From positions 1 to 64,000 of the forward strand of contig CAJXVM010000002.1 of the NCBI GenBank assembly GCA_913061095.1: a stretch of DNA of 64,000 nucleotides, in the 5' to 3' direction. Positions within the stretch are counted from its first letter, which is position 1, and the number at the start of each line of letters is the position of its first letter. The position numbers were made by a program, and so were the translations under genes. Of this stretch, positions 1 to 7,199 are shown piece after piece. Source of the DNA: an uncultured Ignavibacteria bacterium. GTDB lineage: Bacteria > Bacteroidota > Ignavibacteria > SZUA-365. The notes beneath the pieces are model-generated. The model did not search any database and was not told where the DNA came from. It saw only the letters and a program-made list of their open reading frames with translations.

Positions 1-543
1 CTGGTTCATCCCGACTACCAGTATACGCCGAAGCTCATTCCTGCGATGGTCTCGATGATCGGGAACGGGCTCTATCCCTGCGTGCTCGCCTCGAGAATTC
101 TCGGGGGATACGCGCTGAAGGGCGGGATGCCGGCATGGAAGTATGTAGCGAACCGGCTGCTGACGCTGTCCGAGAATATTCTCATGGGAGCGAAGCTGTC
201 GGAATACCACACAGGATACCGGGCGTTTTCGCGTGAACTGCTCGCGGATGTGCCATGGGAATCGAACTCCGAGAATTTCGTGTTCGACAACCAGATGCTG
301 GCACAGATCATCTGGCGGGGACACACGATCGCCGAGGTCAGCTGTCCGACTATGTACTTCCCGGAGGCTTCATCCATCAACCTCCGCAACAGCATGACTT
401 ACGGCTTCGGCTGCATGTTCACCGCCATCATGTTCCGCCTGGCGAAGATGCATATTATCAAGTCACGAAAGTGGTTTCCGCGGCGTCCCGGCGCCCATGC
501 TTCCATTGAAGACGTGGCGATAAATCAGAATCCTGCACCATGA
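1..543 (+). CDS. Glycosyltransferase family 2, C-terminal part (5' truncated)
   Basis: The reading frame is open from the first base and stops at 541-543, so only the last 180 residues are present. The fragment starts LVHPDYQYTPKLIPAM and contains LGGYALKGGMPAWKYVANR and HTGYRAFSRELL, a pattern typical of GT2 enzymes related to polyprenyl-phosphate mannosyl/glucosyltransferases, which move a sugar from a nucleotide donor to a lipid carrier at the inner membrane face. The nucleotide-binding N-terminal half lies outside the window. There is a mildly hydrophobic stretch near residues 130-145 but no obvious multi-TM tail. It is convergent with the lipoprotein gene that ends at 596. Donor and acceptor cannot be deduced. 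Confidence 0.8.
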   Translation: MVHPDYQYTPKLIPAMVSMIGNGLYPCVLASRILGGYALKGGMPAWKYVANRLLTLSENILMGAKLSEYHTGYRAFSRELLADVPWESNSENFVFDNQMLAQIIWRGHTIAEVSCPTMYFPEASSINLRNSMTYGFGCMFTAIMFRLAKMHIIKSRKWFPRRPGAHASIEDVAINQNPAP

Positions 544-595
544 CCCGTATCGACACGCTACAGTCTTTCCATGGGATCGGAAACGACAATGATTC

Positions 596-1285
596 TTACC
601 GCGCTTCCCGCGCGATCATCTCCCCGAGCATGAAGCCGGTGTCTTCGGCGGTGAAAAGCACGGCGGACTGCACCTCCTCTTCCTCCATGGCGAAGAGTTC
701 GACGGCGCTGACCACGCCTTCGACTGCCATGACGGTGGGATCCCAGATGCCGGTGGAATGAAATCGCAGCGGCAGCTCCTGGCGCAGGGTGCGCTCCCAG
801 ACGAGTGTGCTGTCGCGGGCGCTGTACATTTCCTCGGTCACCTTCACGCGCAGGAACACGCCGTCGGCGTTCGAATGCACGCCGATGCGGCGCAGGCGCG
901 TGGCGAGAACAAAATCCAGCGCCGGATCGCCCGGATCGGACGGAATGACGCCGCAGCGTTCGACGAGTCCCCGTTTGATGCCGTCGGAAACGACGCGGGC
1001 CGCACCGTCGGTGTCGATGGTGCCATTGAAGGTGGCATCAGCGGCGATGCTTCCGAACAGGGAGAGAAACAGCGACGCGACCGCCGTCCACGGCGAGTCG
1101 TCGTCGGGATCCGGATCATCCACCCACACGCTGCCGGAGAGTTCGTCGCACTCCGCCCGCGAGATGAAGGCGACATTCTTCCCGCGGAGCGGATACTCCC
1201 GCAGACGCGATGTTGACGAGCAGGCGGAAAGGACAAGCAGGAGGATGAAAAGAGAAACGGAAACGGTACGGGATGTCATGTTCAT
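596..1285 (-). CDS. Hypothetical lipoprotein
   Basis: A 229-residue protein with a lipoprotein signal peptide: MNMTSRTVSVSLFILLLVLSAC, lipobox LSAC, then a Ser-rich stretch. The frame extends upstream to 1468, but that extension has no signal character and crosses a palindromic repeat, so the start just before the hydrophobic segment (ATG at 1285, or 1279) is preferred. The mature part has an acidic patch (DDPDPDDD), a mildly hydrophobic GTASLF-like stretch and a C-terminal acidic run EEEE. The family is not recognised. The pattern of resistance to strong domain assignment plus the lipobox suggests an envelope component of unknown role. The upstream M64 peptidase gene is divergent. Confidence 0.65.
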   Translation of the reverse strand: MNMTSRTVSVSLFILLLVLSACSSTSRLREYPLRGKNVAFISRAECDELSGSVWVDDPDPDDDSPWTAVASLFLSLFGSIAADATFNGTIDTDGAARVVSDGIKRGLVERCGVIPSDPGDPALDFVLATRLRRIGVHSNADGVFLRVKVTEEMYSARDSTLVWERTLRQELPLRFHSTGIWDPTVMAVEGVVSAVELFAMEEEEVQSAVLFTAEDTGFMLGEMIAREAR

Positions 1286-1365
1286 GCGTCGGATGTGAAA
1301 CTCATCGGTATATACGAAGGATACGGGAAATGTTCCATGATGTGTAAGCTGGAAGGGGCCGTCAT

Positions 1366-1385
1366 CCCCACGCTCACGCGTGGGG
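1366..1385. repeat. REP-like palindrome, copy 1
   Basis: CCCCACGC-TCAC-GCGTGGGG: an 8-bp perfect stem around a 4-nt loop, in the divergent gap between the lipoprotein and the M64 peptidase. The loop is the complement of the GTGA loop found in the copies at 3951, 4042 and 12246, so this copy lies in the opposite orientation. Confidence 0.75.
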
Positions 1386-1466
1386 CCATCCCCCCCTTGC
1401 TCTGGTTTCCCCAATGATCTATTTTCCACAGTGGACATATTACTCCGAAGCGAACACGAGGCACGC

Positions 1467-2888
1467 ATGCGAATCCGTCATTTCATTATCCTGCTTTTCC
1501 TTCCCCACCTGGCCGCGCAGGCGCAGGTGGATTTCAACCGCTTCTTTTATGACAAAACCATGCGCGTGGATTACCACCACGTCGGCACACGCGGCGAGGA
1601 GCGCGTCACGCTCGACAAGGTGTACCAGGAGGGACCCTGGCCGGGCAGCATGGTCAATCTCGTCGACACGCTGAATCTCGGCGAATTCCTCGTGCGCGTC
1701 TATGACGTGAAGAGCGGCCTGCTGCTTTACTCGCGCGGCTATTCGACGGTGTTCAACGAATGGCAGACCACGGCCGAAGCGGGACGCGGTGTGTGGAAAA
1801 CCTTCCACGAATCCGTCCGCTTCCCCTTCCCGAAACGCACAGTGCAGGTGACGCTCAACCGCCGCAATGAATTCCTCGTCTTCGAGGAGGTGTTCTCCGC
1901 CACCATCGATCCCGCCGATCCGGCCGTCGTCAACGCGGAGTCACAGTATCCCTCCTTCGAGGTGGTCGAGCTGATGGACAACGGGGATATCCACCGCAAG
2001 GTCGACATCCTCATCCTCGGTGACGGCTACACGGCGAATGAAATCGACGAATTCAAGAAGGATGCAAAACATTTCAACGACGTGATGTTCGAAACGAGTC
2101 CGTTCAAAGAGCGGGCGAACGATTTCAACGTGCGTGCGCTCTGCGTTGTCTCCCCCGAATCCGGCATCGACAAGCCCGACATCAATGTGTGGAAGAACAC
2201 GCCGCTCGGCACGATGTACAACACCTTCGGGAGTCCCCGCTACATCCTCACCGAATACAACCGCGACCTGCGCGACATCGCGGCAGCCGCGCCGTACGAT
2301 TTCCTCTGCATCCTGATCAACGACGACCGCTACGGCGGCGGCGGGATTTACCAGCTCTATACCACGACGTATGCGAACGAAACGCATGATGGACAGGAGT
2401 GGCAGCGCGATTACGTATACGTGCACGAGTTCGGCCACTCGTTCGGCGGACTCGGCGACGAATACTACAGCTCCTCGACGGGCTATGAGGAATTCTATCC
2501 CGAGGGCGTGGAGCCCTGGGAGCCCAACATCACGCGCCTGCTCGACCTTCCGCATGTCAAGTGGCAGGAGCAGCTGACCCAAAACGTGGAACTCCCGACC
2601 GAGTGGGGCAAGGCGGAATATGACAGCCTGCGCGCAGAACTCGGCACGCTCGACCGTCTCGCGGATGATTATTACGAGAAGCGCGCACCCATGTTCAAGC
2701 GGATGCAGGAAATCGCGGGAAACAAGGCGCTGCTTGGCGTCGTGGGCGCGTTCGAGGGAGCCGGATACATTTCCGAGGGGATGTATCGTCCCTGCCTGGA
2801 CTGCCGGATGTTTTCGCTGAGCCTGGTGGACTTCTGTCCCGTCTGCCGCGCGGCCATCGAGCGGCAGATTGATTTCTACACAGAGTAG
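1467..2888 (+). CDS. Secreted M64-family zinc metallopeptidase
   Basis: A 473-residue protein with a signal peptide (MRIRHFIILLFLPHLAAQAQ). Residues 320-333 read HEFGHSFGGLGDEY: the HExxH zinc site (H320, E321, H324) followed by the GxxDEY extension typical of peptidase family M64 (IgA peptidase type). The tail has the family's GAFEGAGY...YRP motif and a CxxC...CxxC-like Cys set (CLDCRMF, FCPVC). The N-terminal ~190 residues form a beta-rich domain common in Bacteroidota M64 proteins. ATG 1467 is chosen because an AcGAGG ribosome site sits just upstream and the signal peptide begins there; the frame itself opens at 1380. No type IX sorting domain is visible. The physiological substrate is unknown; cleavage of IgA is only the name-giving activity. 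Confidence 0.85.
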   Translation: MRIRHFIILLFLPHLAAQAQVDFNRFFYDKTMRVDYHHVGTRGEERVTLDKVYQEGPWPGSMVNLVDTLNLGEFLVRVYDVKSGLLLYSRGYSTVFNEWQTTAEAGRGVWKTFHESVRFPFPKRTVQVTLNRRNEFLVFEEVFSATIDPADPAVVNAESQYPSFEVVELMDNGDIHRKVDILILGDGYTANEIDEFKKDAKHFNDVMFETSPFKERANDFNVRALCVVSPESGIDKPDINVWKNTPLGTMYNTFGSPRYILTEYNRDLRDIAAAAPYDFLCILINDDRYGGGGIYQLYTTTYANETHDGQEWQRDYVYVHEFGHSFGGLGDEYYSSSTGYEEFYPEGVEPWEPNITRLLDLPHVKWQEQLTQNVELPTEWGKAEYDSLRAELGTLDRLADDYYEKRAPMFKRMQEIAGNKALLGVVGAFEGAGYISEGMYRPCLDCRMFSLSLVDFCPVCRAAIERQIDFYTE

Positions 2889-2907
2889 TTGGTTTATTGG
2901 AACTCCA

Positions 2908-3882
2908 ATGCCGCATCCCCAATGTCTCGTTAACCGCCTGCGGAGCATTGTCCCTTTGCTGCTTCTCATCGCGGTCATCCTCCCCGTCCGGCTCGGTGCG
3001 CAGGATACGGAGGAGCAGCGTCCCCTCTACGACCTTCGACTGAAGAATAACGAGTACTACCGCGGGTATGTCCTGAAACGGCAGGCGGACTCCCTGCATT
3101 TCCGGACGCTCGGCGGCGTCGCCTTCACGCTGCACGTCTCGCGCATCCGGGAGCTGCGTCCGACGGATGACACCGTCCGGCACGACGGCAGCGGCGGCCG
3201 AGCGGATTCACTCTCCGGCACACCCGGGGCGGAGACGCGGGAGACGACGCGCAGCGATGGACCATCCGTCTACGAGCGAGGACTGTTCGAGCGTCCTGCC
3301 AGCTCCCTCTTTGCCATGCCGACCGCCTACACCCTTCCCGCGGGCGAGGTACATCTCGGGCTCTACGAGCTGTTCTTCGGAGCCGCCTCCGTCGGCATCG
3401 CAGGATACGCGGACCTCAGTCTCGGCACGCTGATGCTGCCGGGCGTGTTCTTCGATCCGTTTTTCCTCGGTGCGAAATTCTCTCCCCTGCATGGCTCCGG
3501 AGGCGCAGTGGCCTTCGGCGGCGGTATGGTGAGCGCCGATGACAACACGTTCTACGTCTACTACGGCGTGGCGACCGTCAATCTCGGCAAATCATGGCTC
3601 AGCATCGGGTATTCGAGCTGGCAGGATGACGGTTCCTTCGGCAGTGATTCCTTCAACATGCTCAATCTCGGCGCGGATCTCCCCGTCAGCCGCCATGTCC
3701 GCCTGATGACAGAGCTGTGGATTCCCGCCCTCGACGACGGCGACGGCGGTGTGCTATTTGGTATCGGCGGTCGCGTCGAAACGGACATCGGGTACATCGA
3801 TATGGGCTTCTTTTTCCCCAGCGATCAGCGCGGACGCTATTTTGTCTTCCTCCCATGGCTGGGAGGCACGTTTGTGCTGTGA
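2908..3882 (+). CDS. Hypothetical secreted beta-rich protein, paralogue A
   Basis: A 324-residue protein with a signal peptide (MPHPQCLVNRLRSIVPLLLLIAVILP...LGAQ). A short N-terminal domain (NNEYYRGYVLKRQADSLHFRT) looks like a small SH3-like beta barrel; a charged low-complexity linker follows (about 95-130); then a Gly/aromatic-rich region of ~190 residues with alternating hydrophobics, ending in FLPWLGGTFVL, an outer-membrane-barrel-like character. The gene at 4247-5185 has the same order of parts and the same ending, so the two are tandem duplicates. The start lies 19 nt after the M64 stop, suggesting co-transcription with the peptidase. Function not recognised. Confidence 0.7.
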   Translation: MPHPQCLVNRLRSIVPLLLLIAVILPVRLGAQDTEEQRPLYDLRLKNNEYYRGYVLKRQADSLHFRTLGGVAFTLHVSRIRELRPTDDTVRHDGSGGRADSLSGTPGAETRETTRSDGPSVYERGLFERPASSLFAMPTAYTLPAGEVHLGLYELFFGAASVGIAGYADLSLGTLMLPGVFFDPFFLGAKFSPLHGSGGAVAFGGGMVSADDNTFYVYYGVATVNLGKSWLSIGYSSWQDDGSFGSDSFNMLNLGADLPVSRHVRLMTELWIPALDDGDGGVLFGIGGRVETDIGYIDMGFFFPSDQRGRYFVFLPWLGGTFVL

Positions 3883-3950
3883 TTTGACGGGATTCGTGGG
3901 GTTTAGGCCATGTTAAAATTTGGGGAAATGGATTTTAGGGTGGGTTAAAA

Positions 3951-3970
3951 CCACACGCGTGAGCGTGTGG
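3951..3970. repeat. REP-like palindrome, copy 2
   Basis: CCACACGC-GTGA-GCGTGTGG: an 8-bp perfect stem with GTGA loop. It differs from copy 1 by compensated stem changes (C:G to A:T at the third position), which keep pairing. Confidence 0.75.
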
Positions 3971-3991
3971 ACGTCGCGCCGCCGTTCACAA

Positions 3992-4011
3992 CCCCACCCT
4001 CACGGGTGTGG
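3992..4011. repeat. REP-like palindrome, copy 3 (one stem mismatch)
   Basis: CCCCACCC-TCAC-GGGTGTGG: same 8-4-8 layout, with a single uncompensated mismatch in the stem. Its TCAC loop places it in inverse orientation to the flanking copies 2 and 4. Confidence 0.65.
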
Positions 4012-4041
4012 CTGCCGCTCGATGCGCATGGCATGCGTTAA

Positions 4042-4061
4042 CCACACGCGTGAACGTGTGG
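4042..4061. repeat. REP-like palindrome, copy 4
   Basis: CCACACGC-GTGA-ACGTGTGG: seven paired stem bases, with the loop-closing pair mismatched. Nearly identical to copy 2, which lies 91 bases upstream. Confidence 0.7.
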
Positions 4062-4246
4062 GAACATGCCCCACAAAAAACACCCACCCCTCTTGCATTC
4101 CTCATATTCAGGGAATATATTCCCTCCATGGGATAATTGATCGCTTGATACCTGCTGACATACCACAAGGGACACACTGACACTGGGGAGCTGCATCCGC
4201 AGACCATGTCATCCGGCCCTCCTGTTCAACAGCCATGGAGTCTTTC

Positions 4247-5185
4247 ATGACCGGACACACGCGCATTTCCGTCATCGCGGCCATCCTTCTGTTCTGGATC
4301 GCCATTCTGCCCGCCCGGGCACAGCAAGGTATCACCGACTCGACACTGTACACGCTGAAAACCGCCCATCACGAGGAATACCGGGGATACGTCCTCCACC
4401 GCGGCAGCGACACACTTCATTTCCGGACGCGGGGAGGCACACGAATCATCCTGCCCGCAACACAGGTCTTTTCACTCAATCCTGTCGATTTCGATGATCG
4501 CGGAGCAGCCGGATCGGGCACCGCGCGCGTCCAGGGCACAGACACCGGCTCGGGAACGGGACACGCCCGGGACATGGACTCCGGTGCGGGCAAGATCACA
4601 CCATCCGGGGTTCTGGGAGCTCCTGCAACCTCACTGTTCGTCTCCCCGACGGCCTACTCCATGCGTGCCGGTGAGGTCCGTCTCGGATTGTATGAATTGG
4701 TGTTCGCGTCAGCGAGCGCCGGCATTGCGGGAATCGCGGATGTCAGCGCCGGCACCATCCTGCTGCCAGGCAATGGGTTCCGTCCGTATTTTGCCGGCTT
4801 CAAAATCGCTCCCCTGCAGGGCGAGGCCGGTGCCCTGGCGGGAGGCGTCGTATACACGGGAGACGGCAGCGAAGATCGCTTCATGTATTATGGCGTGGGA
4901 ACGATGGCGATCGGCGACGGCTGGCTCAGCGCCGGGTATTCGGTGGGAGATCAGCTCGGGGGCGCACTCGCCACGGTCGGACTCGACTATCCCGTCAGCA
5001 GCGTTGCACGGCTCATGTCGGAAGTCTGGTTTCCCACAGACGATGCGGGAGTGCTGTTATGCATTGGTGCCCGATTCGAGCTGGATTTCGTTAATGTTGA
5101 TGTGGGATTCTACCTCCCGCTCACCGGGCAGGAGGGCGACTACCTGACATACCTCCCCTGGCTCGGCGGAACGTTTGTGCTGTAG
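4247..5185 (+). CDS. Hypothetical secreted beta-rich protein, paralogue B
   Basis: A 312-residue protein, signal peptide MTGHTRISVIAAILLFWIAILPARAQ. Same architecture as the gene at 2908: small N-terminal domain (HHEEYRGYVLHRGSDTLHFRT), a Gly/Ala/Asp-rich linker, then ATSLFVSPTAYSMRAGEVRLGLYEL matching paralogue A's SSLFAMPTAYTLPAGEVHLGLYEL in spirit, and an identical WLGGTFVL end. The start at 4247 is favoured over 4235 because GGAG lies 6 nt upstream. Conservation of the ends and divergence of the linker suggest the linker is a spacer. Role unknown; an outer-membrane or surface-associated beta protein is a guess. Confidence 0.7.
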   Translation: MTGHTRISVIAAILLFWIAILPARAQQGITDSTLYTLKTAHHEEYRGYVLHRGSDTLHFRTRGGTRIILPATQVFSLNPVDFDDRGAAGSGTARVQGTDTGSGTGHARDMDSGAGKITPSGVLGAPATSLFVSPTAYSMRAGEVRLGLYELVFASASAGIAGIADVSAGTILLPGNGFRPYFAGFKIAPLQGEAGALAGGVVYTGDGSEDRFMYYGVGTMAIGDGWLSAGYSVGDQLGGALATVGLDYPVSSVARLMSEVWFPTDDAGVLLCIGARFELDFVNVDVGFYLPLTGQEGDYLTYLPWLGGTFVL

Positions 5186-5224
5186 AGAACACGAATAACG
5201 GATTGAATTCTGCAGCAGCTGCGA

Positions 5225-5276
5225 AGGACGGATTGAATCCTCCCGGACTGATGTCCGGGAGGATTCAATCCGTCCT
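5225..5276. repeat. 24-bp perfect inverted repeat between convergent genes
   Basis: Two perfectly complementary 24-base arms (5225-5248 and 5253-5276) separated by the loop TGAT. It sits between convergent stops at 5185 and 5300 and could end transcription from both sides, although no clear T-run follows. Part of the arm (ACGGATTGAAT) is also present as a single direct copy at 5198-5208, which hints at a duplicated or inserted element rather than a simple terminator. Confidence 0.7.
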
Positions 5277-5299
5277 ACAAGTAATCAGCCAACCCCCTT

Positions 5300-6982
5300 T
5301 TACAGCCTCTCCGCGGTGACGTAGCGGGTGTTGAGATCGCGGGGGATACCCTTGAGCGCTTCGATGGCCGCTTCGATTTCGGGATTCATGACTCCGTACC
5401 TGTCGAGAAGGACGCCGGCGGCGGTGTAGCTGCCCTCGATTTCGATGGTCAGCACTTCATGCGCCAGCGCAGTGGCGGCATCCATGAACTTTTCGAAATC
5501 GATGGCGTAGGTACCGTTTTCATTCTGCGTGATGGCCTCGCGCTCGCGGAGCCAGTTCAGCTGCACGAGATTCGCCTGTCCGTGCGCTTCCTCTGCGCCG
5601 AAACGCAGCGAACGGAAGAGTCCCGCCACGTAGGTCACGATAGTGTTCTTCAGATCCGCCTCGGTAATGATTCCTTCTTCGAGCAGCAGACGGTTGTTAT
5701 GCAGGGCGAGGATGTCGGCCTTGGTTTCCTCGATGGCGGAGTAGCGCTCTTTCATCGCGCGGCGCACGCTGAGCTCGTCGTCGCCGAAGACATAGCCGCG
5801 TCCGAGCGTGTGCGAGACCTCGTGCAGGGTCACGAAACTGGTGAATGATTTCCGCTTGACGAATTCCTGCAGTCCGGGCTCGAGGATGCGCCCGGCGATG
5901 GGCACGACGATCTTGTCGAATTTCGCTTCCATCATGTTCTTGTACATCTGCTTCTTGCCGCCCTTCTCCTGCGTGACGCGCGGATCGTTCGGCAGCGAGG
6001 CGGCGATGGTCTTGACTCCCGCCTGATAATCCCCGCCGAAATACACGATGTTCACCACTTCGAGCACATTGCCCGATCCGGCGGTCCCGCGCTTGTATTC
6101 CTCCTTGATCGGCAGCGCCTGCTCGAACGCGTCGATGTGCTCCTTGAACATCTGCAGCTCCGCGGTGGCCTCGGGATCCTTTACCATCACGGCGCATTCG
6201 TGCGCGGTGCGGTAATTGAACAGGCCGTCTTCGTAGTTCTCGATCGGACCGACGACGACATCGATGTCGTTGCCCTCGAGATCCATCCAGGCCATGTCAC
6301 TGGCATAATAATCATCCGTCAAAATGGCCTCCGCCCGGAGCTGCAGGTACTTTTTGAGGCTGGGATTGTCGGCGTATTGCGCGGCTTCCTTCAGCGCCTC
6401 GGCGATGGCGGCGGTCTGCGGATAGTACTCGTGATACGGCACGGCACGAAAGCCCTCTCCGTCGCGCACGACCACGGTGTACTGATTCTCGAGTGCCTCC
6501 TTTTGCTCGGGATGCGCGGCGACGTACTGCTCGAATTCCTCGCGCGTCATGTCGGCGGGGTAAAATGCGGCACCGGCCGGCTTGTGATCCGGGCCCTCAC
6601 CCACGAAACGCTCACCCTCGAAGATGCGGTCGTAGGGAGCATAGTTGATCATGACGTACTTCAGGAAATCCTGCGACACGGCATCCTCCAGCGCCTGGAG
6701 GGAGTCGCGCACGGCAATGGCGTCGTGGGAGGACTGCATCCAGAACACGTCGTTGACCAGTCGTCCCGCTTCGATCAGACGACGGATGAGTTCGATCTGA
6801 TTGTCGTCGAGATGCGTCAGGTCGACGCCGATGTCGGTGTCGGCGAACATTGCCAGGCGTTCCTTGACGAGCGCGTGATCGGGTGTGGTGGTCATATCGC
6901 CCCCTTCCTCCTGCTGCTGTTTCCCGCAGCCGGAAATCACGATGGCCGCGGCGATGATAAAGAGTGTTGCTTTGATGCGCAT
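5300..6982 (-). CDS. M49-like zinc dipeptidyl-peptidase lipoprotein
   Basis: A 560-residue protein with lipoprotein signal MRIKATLFIIAAAIVISGC. H387-E388-V-S-H391 followed by TLGRG is the putative zinc site and E-E-T-K-A-D about 31 residues later supplies the third ligand, the layout of dipeptidyl-peptidase III (M49), which removes dipeptides from peptide N-termini. Classical M49 has a six-residue HExxGH motif; here it is HExxH, as in a bacterial side branch often annotated as Zn-dependent hydrolase. ATG 6982 is chosen because a GAGGAA ribosome site precedes it; the frame also opens at a TTG at 7048. The lipid anchor puts it in the envelope, unlike the cytosolic eukaryotic enzyme. Confidence 0.8.
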   Translation of the reverse strand: MRIKATLFIIAAAIVISGCGKQQQEEGGDMTTTPDHALVKERLAMFADTDIGVDLTHLDDNQIELIRRLIEAGRLVNDVFWMQSSHDAIAVRDSLQALEDAVSQDFLKYVMINYAPYDRIFEGERFVGEGPDHKPAGAAFYPADMTREEFEQYVAAHPEQKEALENQYTVVVRDGEGFRAVPYHEYYPQTAAIAEALKEAAQYADNPSLKKYLQLRAEAILTDDYYASDMAWMDLEGNDIDVVVGPIENYEDGLFNYRTAHECAVMVKDPEATAELQMFKEHIDAFEQALPIKEEYKRGTAGSGNVLEVVNIVYFGGDYQAGVKTIAASLPNDPRVTQEKGGKKQMYKNMMEAKFDKIVVPIAGRILEPGLQEFVKRKSFTSFVTLHEVSHTLGRGYVFGDDELSVRRAMKERYSAIEETKADILALHNNRLLLEEGIITEADLKNTIVTYVAGLFRSLRFGAEEAHGQANLVQLNWLREREAITQNENGTYAIDFEKFMDAATALAHEVLTIEIEGSYTAAGVLLDRYGVMNPEIEAAIEALKGIPRDLNTRYVTAERL

Positions 6983-7199
6983 GGATTCCTCGGTTTCGTT
7001 TCCAATGATCATAAAATGTAGCACGTGGGAGTGGATCGGGCAAACCAAACCGTCCTCCGCGGTGTTCTACAATGAAGCCGCCGCCCGAGCATTCTTTGCT
7101 GTTTATGCAGGATTTTCGGAATTTTGTTGAATACACGATTTCCGGCACGCGGTGTACGCTCACGAGTCCCATCACATCTGATCACAGACGCTCTGCATC

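Larger units (their letters stand above)
3883..4246. other. Intergenic region with three REP-like palindromes
   Basis: 364 bases between the two paralogous genes. It carries three palindromes of one family (3951, 3992, 4042) within 111 bases. Two short overlapping frames on opposite strands (3920-4180, 3986-4207) run through the palindromes, lack ribosome sites and look like chance. An AT-richer segment around 4090-4150 may hold the promoter of the downstream paralogue, but no box pair is convincing. Confidence 0.6.

Noticed and set aside
3951-4061. Possible CRISPR-like array
   Set aside because: Three palindromes have unequal spacing, alternate in orientation, and no cas genes are near. They fit REP-like elements better.
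3920-4207. Short frames on both strands between the paralogous genes
   Set aside because: They run through palindromic repeats, have no ribosome site and show unbiased composition.
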